Origin: Burkholderiales bacterium
Lineage (GTDB): Bacteria; Pseudomonadota; Gammaproteobacteria; Burkholderiales; Burkholderiaceae_C
DNA length: 64,000 nucleotides
Direction: 5' to 3'
Assembly (NCBI GenBank): GCA_027484405.1
Contig: JAIXTA010000141.1
Location: 1-64,000, forward strand
Position 1 is the stretch's first letter. Each line of letters starts with the position of its first letter. Below, one piece after another: positions 36,270-42,664 of the stretch. The position numbers and the translations under genes are program-made. The notes below the pieces were generated by a model. It saw only the letters and a list, made by a program, of their open reading frames with translations. It had not been told where the DNA came from and made no database searches.

Positions 36270-37328
36270 ATGCCGATCCAGACCGACGAATTCGCCGCCG
36301 CGCCGCGCGTGGTGTCTGCTGCCAGCACCAGCCCGAACGAGGAAGCGGTGGAACGCGCCCTGAGGCCGCAGCGCATCGATGACTATGTCGGTCAGGTGAA
36401 GATCCGCGAGCAGCTGGAGATCTTCGTGGGCGCCGCACGCGGCCGCGCCGAGGCGCTGGACCATGTGCTGCTGTTCGGCCCGCCGGGCCTGGGCAAGACG
36501 ACCCTCGCGCACATCATCGCCCGCGAGATGGGCGTGAATCTGCGCCAGACCTCCGGCCCCGTACTCGAGCGCGCCGGCGACCTCGCCGCCCTGCTCACCA
36601 ACCTCGAGAAGAACGACGTCCTCTTCATCGACGAGATCCATCGCTTGAGCCCGGTGGTCGAGGAGATCCTGTACCCGGCGCTCGAGGACTACCAGATCGA
36701 CATCATGATCGGCGAAGGTCCCGCGGCCCGCTCGGTCAAGCTCGACCTGCAGCCCTTCACCCTGGTGGGCGCCACCACGCGCGCCGGCATGCTCACCAAC
36801 CCGCTGCGCGACCGCTTCGGCATCGTCGCGCGGCTGGAGTTCTACACGGCCGACGAACTGGCGCGGATCGTCACGCGCTCCGCCGGCCTGCTCGACACGC
36901 CTATCGTGGCCGAGGGCGCCACGGAAATTGCCAAACGCAGCCGCGGCACGCCACGCATTGCCAACCGCCTGCTGCGCCGCGTGCGCGACTATGCGCAGGT
37001 CAAGGGCAACGGCACCATCACCCAGGCGGCTGCCCAGGCCGCGCTGCAGATGCTCGATGTCGACCACATCGGTTTCGACGTCATGGACAAGAAGCTGCTT
37101 GAGGCCGTGATCCACAAGTTCTCGGGCGGCCCCGTCGGCCTGGACAACCTCGCCGCCGCCATCGGCGAGGAGCGCGAGACCATCGAAGACGTGATCGAGC
37201 CCTACCTCATCCAGCAGGGCTACCTGCAGCGCACTCCGCGCGGGCGGATTGCCACGCCGAGCGCCTACCGCCACTTCGGCCTGGCTGCGCCGGCGGGTAC
37301 GCCCAACGGGGACTTGTTCGGGGCTTGA
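36270..37328 (+). CDS. ruvB: Holliday-junction helicase motor RuvB
   Basis: 352 aa. AAA+ hexameric motor of Ruv[23 protein letters not shown], Walker [10 protein letters not shown] (70-78), Walker [12 protein letters not shown], sensor [20 protein letters not shown], sensor [22 protein letters not shown], and a C-terminal winged helix ending [21 protein letters not shown]. Separated from ruvC-ruvA by 5.4 kb holding carbonic anhydrase, argP/argO and a peptidase. Confidence 0.97.
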   Translation: MPIQTDEFAAAPRVVSAASTSPNEEAVERALRPQRIDDYVGQVKIREQLEIFVGAARGRAEALDHVLLFGPPGLGKTTLAHIIAREMGVNLRQTSGPVLERAGDLAALLTNLEKNDVLFIDEIHRLSPVVEEILYPALEDYQIDIMIGEGPAARSVKLDLQPFTLVGATTRAGMLTNPLRDRFGIVARLEFYTADELARIVTRSAGLLDTPIVAEGATEIAKRSRGTPRIANRLLRRVRDYAQVKGNGTITQAAAQAALQMLDVDHIGFDVMDKKLLEAVIHKFSGGPVGLDNLAAAIGEERETIEDVIEPYLIQQGYLQRTPRGRIATPSAYRHFGLAAPAGTPNGDLFGA

Positions 37329-37352
37329 ACGCAGGCCATGCGCCGGCTGCGT

Positions 37353-37910
37353 TCAAGGCAGCAGGTCATGGTCGAAGTCTTCCGTCTTAAAGCCAGGAAT
37401 CAGGCTGTAGGCCAGCGGCGAACTGGCTGCGCACTTGCGTACCGACGTGAGCTTGCCCCCTGCGCGCGTGGCAATCCCGGAGGTGAACTGCGGATCGTTC
37501 GGCGCGCCGCCAAAGCCCGTGCGCACGGTCTGATCGAACAGGATGTAGTCCGTGTCGCCGTTGCGAAAGCGGATCCGCGCCTCGCCACCGCCGGAATACA
37601 TCGTGGTGCTCAGCCAAAACAGTTCACTCGGCGGCTGCGGCGCGGATGGAAACCGCAACTCAATCCTGCGGGATGTCCCGAAGCGGTATTGCACCGCAGG
37701 CCCACCCTCGGCGGTAGTACTGGCACACAGCGAGGCGGTTTTGCCCTTGAGTTTGCACGTGAACACCACCTTTTCCCCGCTTGCACAAAGCGATGGCGCT
37801 GGCGAGGCACCGTGCGACGCCCATGCAAACAAGGCTGCGCTTACGCCGATGAGCCAAACGCCGACTGACCGATACATTCTCGGCGCTCCACGAGCAATGA
37901 GGTTCTTCAT
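37353..37910 (-). CDS. Exported Cys-motif protein, candidate immunity partner of the GH19 protein
   Basis: 185 aa from MKNLIARGAPRMYRSVGVWL (37910), whose ATG overlaps the GH19 stop (ATGA). A signal peptide (VWLIGVSAALFAWASHGA) points to the periplasm. The mature protein opens with C42, C52, C62 in LCASGEKVVFTC and ASLCAS, then VQYRFGTSRRIELRFP, and a fourth Cys at 160 (SVRKC). The same C-x9-C-x(9-11)-LCA...RF pattern occurs in the protein at 40146. Tight coupling to a putative peptidoglycan hydrolase lacking a signal peptide is the arrangement of an effector with periplasmic immunity protein. Alternatives: a lysozyme-inhibitor-like protein or an unrelated exported protein. Confidence 0.8.
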   Translation of the reverse strand: MKNLIARGAPRMYRSVGVWLIGVSAALFAWASHGASPAPSLCASGEKVVFTCKLKGKTASLCASTTAEGGPAVQYRFGTSRRIELRFPSAPQPPSELFWLSTTMYSGGGEARIRFRNGDTDYILFDQTVRTGFGGAPNDPQFTSGIATRAGGKLTSVRKCAASSPLAYSLIPGFKTEDFDHDLLP

Positions 37911-38746
37911 CGACGCGTCCAACCGAGCGCCCGTGCAAGCACGCGATGAGCGCGCTCCGTGCAACTGACACGCTCTTCAAGGTGCAGCCTCGCCGCATTG
38001 ACGCGCTTGGTCAGATCCTTGATGTTGTTCGCATCCGCTAGGCGATTCAGATCTACCTGCTTCCAAAACACGCACGCGGACCAAACGGCGTTGTAGGGTT
38101 GGAGCAGCAAGTCAGGGTTGCTGAGTACCCCGAGTTTCGTTTCACGCTCAACCACAGCGTAGTTGTCCTTGAACGTCGTCTGGATCAGACCTCGCCCGCG
38201 ATATCTCCAACCGTCGCCACTTGCCGCATCGCCATTCCCGTATCGACCAGCGTAGGCCAAGTTGGCTAGCTTTTCCGGATTGTGCGCGTAGTCTTCAGAC
38301 TTAGATCCATCGGCCGGTAGCCGGTTACCAAAGATTCGGGTAACGGTCTCGGCGCGATAGTTCAGGTTTTCCTCCAGATCGGCAAATCCGTTGCTCTCAA
38401 TGATGGTCTGCCCCAGAAACGCAGCTATCCGCCGGACATTGGTGATCTTGTAGGTCGGGAACAACGCGTTCATCGCCGCGGCAAAGATTGGAGCGCGCAT
38501 CACACTTACTCGGCTGCTGATTTCAGTCAAGTGCGTGCCCAGCAGCCGAAACGGTGCGTTCGGGTACTCCCAGCTTCGCCCGAGCGCCAGACCGTCTGGT
38601 TCAACGGAGCTGCAGCCTGCATACAGATTGATGCCATACGGCGCGCGCATGAGTGGAACGCCAAGCTCGCGCTCTCGCAGCCACGAAAGATCTTGCGGCC
38701 AGACACCAAGCACGTCTTCGAGGTCGTATCGGTGGAACACTGCCAT
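37907..38746 (-). CDS. GH19-type (chitinase-like/endolysin) peptidoglycan hydrolase, candidate antibacterial effector
   Basis: 279 aa from MAVFHRYDLEDVLGVWPQDL (38746, GGGAG seven bases upstream). Residues ca. 80-279 match the GH19 endolysin pattern: RIAAFLGQTIIESNGFADLE with predicted catalytic E117, ENLNYRAETVTRIF, NPEKLANLAYAGRYGNGDAA, SGDGWRYRGRGLIQTTFKDN and KRVNAARLHLEER. The usual His-Glu-Ser around the catalytic Glu is Ile-Glu-Ser here. Residues 1-80 are an N-terminal region I do not recognise. There is no signal peptide and no prophage or holin gene nearby, which argues against a phage endolysin. Local GC is visibly lower than in neighbours. Coupled by ATGA to the exported protein downstream. 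Confidence 0.85.
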   Translation of the reverse strand: MAVFHRYDLEDVLGVWPQDLSWLRERELGVPLMRAPYGINLYAGCSSVEPDGLALGRSWEYPNAPFRLLGTHLTEISSRVSVMRAPIFAAAMNALFPTYKITNVRRIAAFLGQTIIESNGFADLEENLNYRAETVTRIFGNRLPADGSKSEDYAHNPEKLANLAYAGRYGNGDAASGDGWRYRGRGLIQTTFKDNYAVVERETKLGVLSNPDLLLQPYNAVWSACVFWKQVDLNRLADANNIKDLTKRVNAARLHLEERVSCTERAHRVLARALGWTRR

Positions 38747-39020
38747 GGGCTGACTCCCAGAGAAGCATCGCGGAACCGTCAGTGCGCAGTCCGCATCAAC
38801 CACTTCGCATTACGCAACGACTCGCGCTCGGACATCACTCCCCCAATTGCGCGATGCTGGCTACGCGGGTTGGCCTAACGTGAGTGCAGACGCTGCGGCT
38901 GCGCCCGGAGCCGTAGCCCCATCGACACACAACGATCGCGTGAGAAGTTCGGTGCGGAATCCCAGGATCGTGATGCAGGTGCAGTACACATCGACCGTCG
39001 CTGCGCCGAGGGTTACTCGC

Positions 39021-39530
39021 ATGGCTGTGTACTTCTGCCTGCTGCTCGCCATCATGCCCACTGCGAACGGCGCCCGCGCAGCACCCCCACCCAGCCCGAC
39101 CGCCGAGCTGCCCGTCGACCCTTATGAAGGCGGGCCGCAGTCCGATGTGCCCCGCCCCTACAAGCGTGCGCCCGTGGCCAGGGTGCTGAGCCTGTCCGGC
39201 GGCCTGTCGGCTCAGCCTGCGGCGGCGCAAGCCTGCCAGCGCTTCCAGCCCAAGCCGGCCGATGTGAGCCAGTACTTCGCCCGCGCCCGGCCGGTGAGCT
39301 GGAACGCCTACCTGCAGCAAGGTGACTGGTCGCCCTGCAGCGCGCAGGGCGAGCTGCGCCTGACCGACGGCCGCATGGCGCAATGGCGCATCCAGTCCTT
39401 CGGCCTGGGCACCCTGCGGATCGACGGCGCAAACCACTACTTCAGCTGCACCGAGCGCTGCCGCATCACCCGCCTGCCGCCGAGCGCGGCGGCACTGCAG
39501 GAGGCCGAGCGCAGCCCGCCACCGCGCTGA
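39021..39530 (+). CDS. Exported Cys-rich protein of unknown function
   Basis: 169 aa from MAVYFCLLLAIMPTANGARA (39021), chosen for its signal peptide and GAGGG eight bases upstream; the track ORF starts 58 codons too early. After a Pro-rich stretch the mature domain reads ACQRFQPKPADVSQYFARAR, DWSPCSAQGELRLTDGRMAQ, WRIQSFGLGTL and YFSCTERC, with four Cys in two likely disulfides. I have no named family for it, although the W-S-P-C...G-L-G-T-L...C-x3-C layout looks like a genuine conserved domain. Divergent from the GH19 gene across 274 bp; could be a further envelope or immunity-type protein (inference). Confidence 0.72.
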   Translation: MAVYFCLLLAIMPTANGARAAPPPSPTAELPVDPYEGGPQSDVPRPYKRAPVARVLSLSGGLSAQPAAAQACQRFQPKPADVSQYFARARPVSWNAYLQQGDWSPCSAQGELRLTDGRMAQWRIQSFGLGTLRIDGANHYFSCTERCRITRLPPSAAALQEAERSPPPR

Positions 39531-39572
39531 GCACGCGCGGCTGGTGGGTTCAGGGAAGCGCCAGAAACCGGC

Positions 39573-39957
39573 GCGAGGGCGTCAAGCTGCGTGTGAGGAG
39601 CGCAGCCAGGACGAGCCGTACAGCGAGCAGCGGAGCGGGCACATTGGCCCGCGCAGCAGGTTTCCAGAAGCCCTCTTCAAGCCATCTCGCTTGTGGCACG
39701 GGCATCTTCAGGCCCTTGTGCTCCAAAAGGCGCATGGATGCTGGACTTGGCGATCGAGACCGAGCACTGGTGCGCTTCTTCAGGGCAAATTGCCTCGAAA
39801 AGCGCATGGAACAAGCGAGAAGCCTGCGGGGAGCGTCCAGACACCGTAGCGAGGGGTGAAGTTGCGGGGGAGGAGCGCAGACTGCACGCATCGAACGGCG
39901 ACGAGTTTGCAACGCTCGGGAGCACGCCGATGGGCCCGCGCAGTCGGTTTCCAGAAG
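39573..39957 (+). repeat. Imperfect direct repeat, units 39573-39670 and 39849-39957
   Basis: Both units open with GCGAGGG, share GAGGAGCGCAG, and close with GGCCCGCGCAG-(C/T)(A/C)-GGTTTCCAGAAG; middle parts are diverged. The units are about 276-287 nt apart and flank hairpin repeat copy D. Confidence 0.65.
39678..39825. repeat. Hairpin repeat, composite copy D
   Basis: Starts AAGCCATCTCGCTTGT and ends with the inverse ACAAGCGAGAAGCC. Between them are two tail modules, TTCAGGCCCTTGTGCTCCAA-AAGGCGCATGGATGCTGG and TTCAGGGCAAATTGCCTCGA-AAAGCGCATGGA, aligning with copies A and B. Confidence 0.6.
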
Positions 39958-40145
39958 TGCGCTGCGGTTCGCCCGGGGCCGAGTGCCATACCGCCAAAGG
40001 CACCACACATCCTGCGGCGTGCGAGGCACTAGATTCCGGGCAGCGTGGCTGCGGCGCGCCGCGCCTCCACCGCCCGCCTGCGCCCCCCACCTCCCCGCCC
40101 TCTTCTGCACCCTGACATCCCCCGTCGCCCCACGGGCTTCAACCC

Positions 40146-40817
40146 ATGACTGCCAAGATCTTCGCCCCGATCCTTCTGACCCTGCTGACCCTGCTGAATC
40201 TGGCGGGCGCGGCGCTTGCACAGACCGCCGCCCCCAGCGCAGCCCAGCCCTTGGCCCCACCCGCTCCCCAAGCCGCGGCGCCAGCGGGGGCGCAGACATC
40301 CGCGCAAGCCCCCGCGGCCGCAAGGGCGCTGCCCGCGATGCGCGCTCCCGCCCCCGCGCCCCAGGCCACCGCGGCCCGGCTATGTACCCCCGCGCAGCAG
40401 GTGGCCTTTGCCTGCACCACGCGCGACCCCGCCGGGCAACTGGCCCTGTGCGCACCGGCTGCAGGCCGGCGCGGCGCACTGGCGCTGCGGTTTGCCGCGC
40501 CGCAGGCATCTGCACGTACCGTGCACAGCGCCAGGCCCGGGCAGCCGCTGGCGCAAGGCGGATTTGGCTTTGCAGCGAGCGAGACGCCGGGCAGCGCGCG
40601 GGTGGCGCTGCGCTTTGAGGGTCGGGCGGGCAATCAGATGCTGATCCACCAGCGCGTGGCGGGGCGCGAGATTGCCGGCTGGGTCAGCGTCGATGCCGAA
40701 GACGAGTGGCACTACGAGGCAGTGTGCGAGCAGGTGACGGTGATGGCGCTGCCGGCGCTGCGCGATCAGCTGGTCTGTGACCCGCACAATCAGCTCGGGG
40801 TCAATGCCTGCCCGTAG
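40146..40817 (+). CDS. Exported Cys-motif protein, distant paralogue of the 37353 protein
   Basis: 223 aa. Signal peptide FAPILLTLLTLLNLAGAALA, then about 50 residues of Ala/Pro-rich linker. The mature domain has LCTPAQQVAFAC (C80, C90) and LALCAPAAGRRGALALRFAAP (C102), the same Cys spacing and V-x-F-x-C / LCA / RF pattern as the protein at 37353. It ends in EAVCEQV and VCDPHNQLGVNACP, adding further Cys. Cytoplasmic function is excluded by the leader. Probably envelope-located. No effector gene sits beside it, so if it is an immunity-type protein it is an orphan. Unusually GC-rich compared with the GH19 locus. Confidence 0.72.
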   Translation: MTAKIFAPILLTLLTLLNLAGAALAQTAAPSAAQPLAPPAPQAAAPAGAQTSAQAPAAARALPAMRAPAPAPQATAARLCTPAQQVAFACTTRDPAGQLALCAPAAGRRGALALRFAAPQASARTVHSARPGQPLAQGGFGFAASETPGSARVALRFEGRAGNQMLIHQRVAGREIAGWVSVDAEDEWHYEAVCEQVTVMALPALRDQLVCDPHNQLGVNACP

Positions 40818-40856
40818 TTTTTATGTCCGTTTTTGATATTTTGTATCTGAACCAAT

Positions 40857-40874
40857 CGGCACTTTCCGCTTGTC
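40857..40874 (+). repeat. 18-nt repeat CGGCACTTT(A/C)CGCTTGTC, copy 2
   Basis: CGGCACTTTCCGCTTGTC; 17 of 18 bases match the copy at 33144 in the argP-argO gap. Confidence 0.5.
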
Positions 40875-41023
40875 TGTAGCGGATTCCGGTGAGATCTGCC
40901 TTCTCATTGTTTTTGGCCGAATTGGCGATCTCCTGCACGCTCTGAAGCGCGACGCCGGGGTGGCTGTGCGCCTGCCGGGCAGCCGCCGCGCTGCAACGCG
41001 GCCGCCGCCCGACCCCTCCGGAC

Positions 41024-41052
41024 TTGACGCCGCCGTCTTGGTGTATTACTGT
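41024..41052 (+). promoter_or_regulatory. Promoter of the GntR-ABC operon
   Basis: TTGACG (41024-41029) followed after 17 bp by TACTGT (41047-41052). The -10 is a weak match, but it lies within the dyad operator, as expected of an auto-repressed promoter. Confidence 0.45.
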
Positions 41053-41062
41053 ACTAATACAC
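41041..41062. promoter_or_regulatory. Perfect dyad, likely operator of the YtrA-type GntR regulator
   Basis: GTGTATTA-CTGTAC-TAATACAC: perfect 8-bp inverted repeats around a 6-bp core, striking in this GC-rich context. It overlaps the predicted -10 region and lies upstream of the small membrane protein and the GntR gene. The location fits autoregulation by the GntR protein encoded in the operon. Confidence 0.7.
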
Positions 41063-41143
41063 AAGAGACGCAAGGCCATGAAGGCCCCTTGGCCCGGCGG
41101 CCAGTGCGTTGAAGCGCGGCTCGTGCCGCGGGGAGTGCAAGCC

Positions 41144-41326
41144 ATGACTTTCCTGACCACCTATTCATTGAGCTGGATCTGGCTGGGGACCGGCGTGGGC
41201 GCGGTGCTGGGCGCCAGCAGCTCATCGGACGGCGCCGGCGTGGCCGCCGGCATCGCAGTCGCCTTGGTGCTCGCCGCCGCGGCGCGCCACGCCCGCCGCC
41301 GCCGCAACAGCATCCGCGGGCGCTGA
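41144..41326 (+). CDS. Small single-helix membrane protein leading the GntR-ABC operon
   Basis: 60 aa (ATG at 41144, GGGAG about nine bases upstream); the track ORF begins 40 codons earlier. A hydrophobic N-terminal segment (SLSWIWLGTGVGAVLGA), a second Ala/Val-rich one (GVAAGIAVALVLAAAA) and a basic tail RHARRRRNSIRGR. It ends 4 bp before the regulator start. Unknown family; likely co-transcribed with the transporter it precedes. Confidence 0.6.
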   Translation: MTFLTTYSLSWIWLGTGVGAVLGASSSSDGAGVAAGIAVALVLAAAARHARRRRNSIRGR

Positions 41327-41330
41327 TTCA

Positions 41331-41747
41331 ATGCCGCCCAGACCCGACACCTCGGCCGCCGCCCTGTTCAGCGTGAACACGGGCTCCAGCGAGCCGATCT
41401 ACCGCCAGCTGATGGACCAGGTGCGCCGCCTGATCGCCGCCGGCCAGCTGGCCGAAGGCGACAGCCTGCCCTCGGTGCGCGACGTGGCCGAGACCTTTGC
41501 CGTCAACCCCATGACCGTCTCCAAGGCCTACAGCCTGCTGGAGGCCGCCGGCGTGCTGGCGCGCCAGCGCGGCGTGGGCATGGTGGTGGCGCAGGGCACC
41601 CCCACCGCCCAGGCCATGGGCAGCCGCCTGAGCCTCTTGCAACCCACGCTGGAAAAGGCGGCACTGGAAGCCGCGCAACTCGAAATCCCGGCCGAAGAGG
41701 CACTGGCCCTCTTCACCAAACTGCTCAAGGAAGGACGCTCCGCATGA
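41331..41747 (+). CDS. GntR-family (YtrA subfamily) transcriptional regulator
   Basis: 138 aa. The N-terminal winged HTH is clear: PIYRQLMDQVRRLIAAGQLA, GDSLPSVRDVAETFAVNPMT and VSKAYSLLEAAGVLARQRG. The short C-terminal part (EKAALEAAQLEIPAEEALAL) replaces the large effector domain of other GntR subfamilies, which defines the YtrA type. Such regulators repress their own operon with an ABC transporter, often in response to cell-wall-active compounds. The ABC gene overlaps by 4 nt (ATGA), and a perfect dyad at the promoter is the probable binding site. Confidence 0.9.
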   Translation: MPPRPDTSAAALFSVNTGSSEPIYRQLMDQVRRLIAAGQLAEGDSLPSVRDVAETFAVNPMTVSKAYSLLEAAGVLARQRGVGMVVAQGTPTAQAMGSRLSLLQPTLEKAALEAAQLEIPAEEALALFTKLLKEGRSA

Positions 41748-42664
41748 CCGCGCCCCAAGCCATTTCAGGCAACCCCTTCGTGGTGTCTGCACCCGACCCC
41801 AGCCTGCCCCTGTCCATCCGCGGCATGAGCAAGGCCTATGAAGGCAAGGCCGTGCTGGATGCACTCGATCTCGATGTGCCCGCTGGCACGGTGCTGGGTC
41901 TGCTCGGCCGCAACGGCGCAGGCAAGAGCACGCTGATGGAATGCGCCCTCGGCCTGCGCGGCATGGAGCTGGGCCAGGCCCGGCTGTTCGGCGAGGACGC
42001 CATGCAGCTGACCGACGCCACCCGCGCTCGGCTGGGCTACGTGCCGCAGGACAGCGGCATCTTTGAGTGGATGACGGCCAGCCAGCTGCTCGAGTACTTC
42101 GCCAGCTTCTATCCGCGCTGGAACACGGCCAAGGTGGACATGCTGCTTGCGCGCTGGGGCATCGAGCGCAACAAGAGCATCAACAAGATGTCGGGCGGGC
42201 AGAAGCAACGCCTGTCCATCATCCGCGCCCTGGCGCCGGACCCGGAGCTGCTGGTGCTGGACGAACCCGTGGCTGCACTCGACCCCGCCGGGCGGCGCGA
42301 CTTCCTGCGCGAACTGGTGGACAGCGTGGAACGCGGCACCACCATCATCTTCTCCACGCACATCCTCACGGATCTGGAGCGCATTGCCATGGACGTGGCC
42401 TTCCTGCGCGAGGGCAAGATCTCCGTGCAGGCGCCGCTGGATGAGCTGATCGACCAGGCGCGCCGCGTCACCGGCCCGGCCAGCGTGCTCACGGGCAAGA
42501 TGCCGCGCGCGGTACTGGGCAGCCAGCGTCTGCCCGACGGCCAGCTCAGCGCCGTCGTGCGAGTGGACTCGCGCAGCGAAGCCGAACTCGCCAATCTGGT
42601 GCCGCAGGGCGTGCGCATCGACCGCGTCGGCCTGGAAGACCTGTTTGTGGAGCTGACGCAATGA
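41744..42664 (+). CDS. ABC transporter ATPase of the YtrA-type operon
   Basis: 306 aa. Walker A GRNGAGKSTLME, Q-loop YVPQDSGIFEWM, signature MSGGQKQRLSIIRAL, Walker B LLVLDEPVAALDPAGR and H-loop FSTHILTDLE. The C-terminal extension of ca. 80 residues is seen in drug/lantibiotic-type export ATPases. Coupled to the regulator upstream and the permease downstream by ATGA overlaps, so the three work as one unit. Substrate unknown. Confidence 0.92.
   Translation: MTAPQAISGNPFVVSAPDPSLPLSIRGMSKAYEGKAVLDALDLDVPAGTVLGLLGRNGAGKSTLMECALGLRGMELGQARLFGEDAMQLTDATRARLGYVPQDSGIFEWMTASQLLEYFASFYPRWNTAKVDMLLARWGIERNKSINKMSGGQKQRLSIIRALAPDPELLVLDEPVAALDPAGRRDFLRELVDSVERGTTIIFSTHILTDLERIAMDVAFLREGKISVQAPLDELIDQARRVTGPASVLTGKMPRAVLGSQRLPDGQLSAVVRVDSRSEAELANLVPQGVRIDRVGLEDLFVELTQ

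Larger units (their letters stand above)
39531..40145. other. Repeat-rich non-coding stretch of 615 bp
   Basis: No credible gene: ORFs on both strands are basic, low-complexity and mutually overlapping. The region holds a ~100-nt imperfect direct repeat and hairpin repeat copy D, annotated separately. It separates the GH19 locus from a second exported protein with the same Cys motif. Confidence 0.7.
40818..41143. other. Non-coding stretch between the exported protein and the GntR operon
   Basis: 326 bp. The first 40 bases are AT-rich. Then comes an inverted-repeat structure, CCAATCGGC (40852) against GGCCGAATTGG (to 40925), enclosing the 18-nt repeat copy and a small hairpin CCGCT / AGCGG. 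The right part holds the GntR-operon promoter and operator. Confidence 0.6.

Noticed and set aside
37907-38746. Prophage endolysin
   Set aside because: No holin, spanin, tail or integrase gene nearby; the downstream partner is an exported protein coupled by ATGA.
39550-40515. 321-aa minus-strand ORF across the repeat region
   Set aside because: Arg/Ala/Pro-rich, spans repeats and overlaps the exported protein at 40146; no sign of selection as protein.
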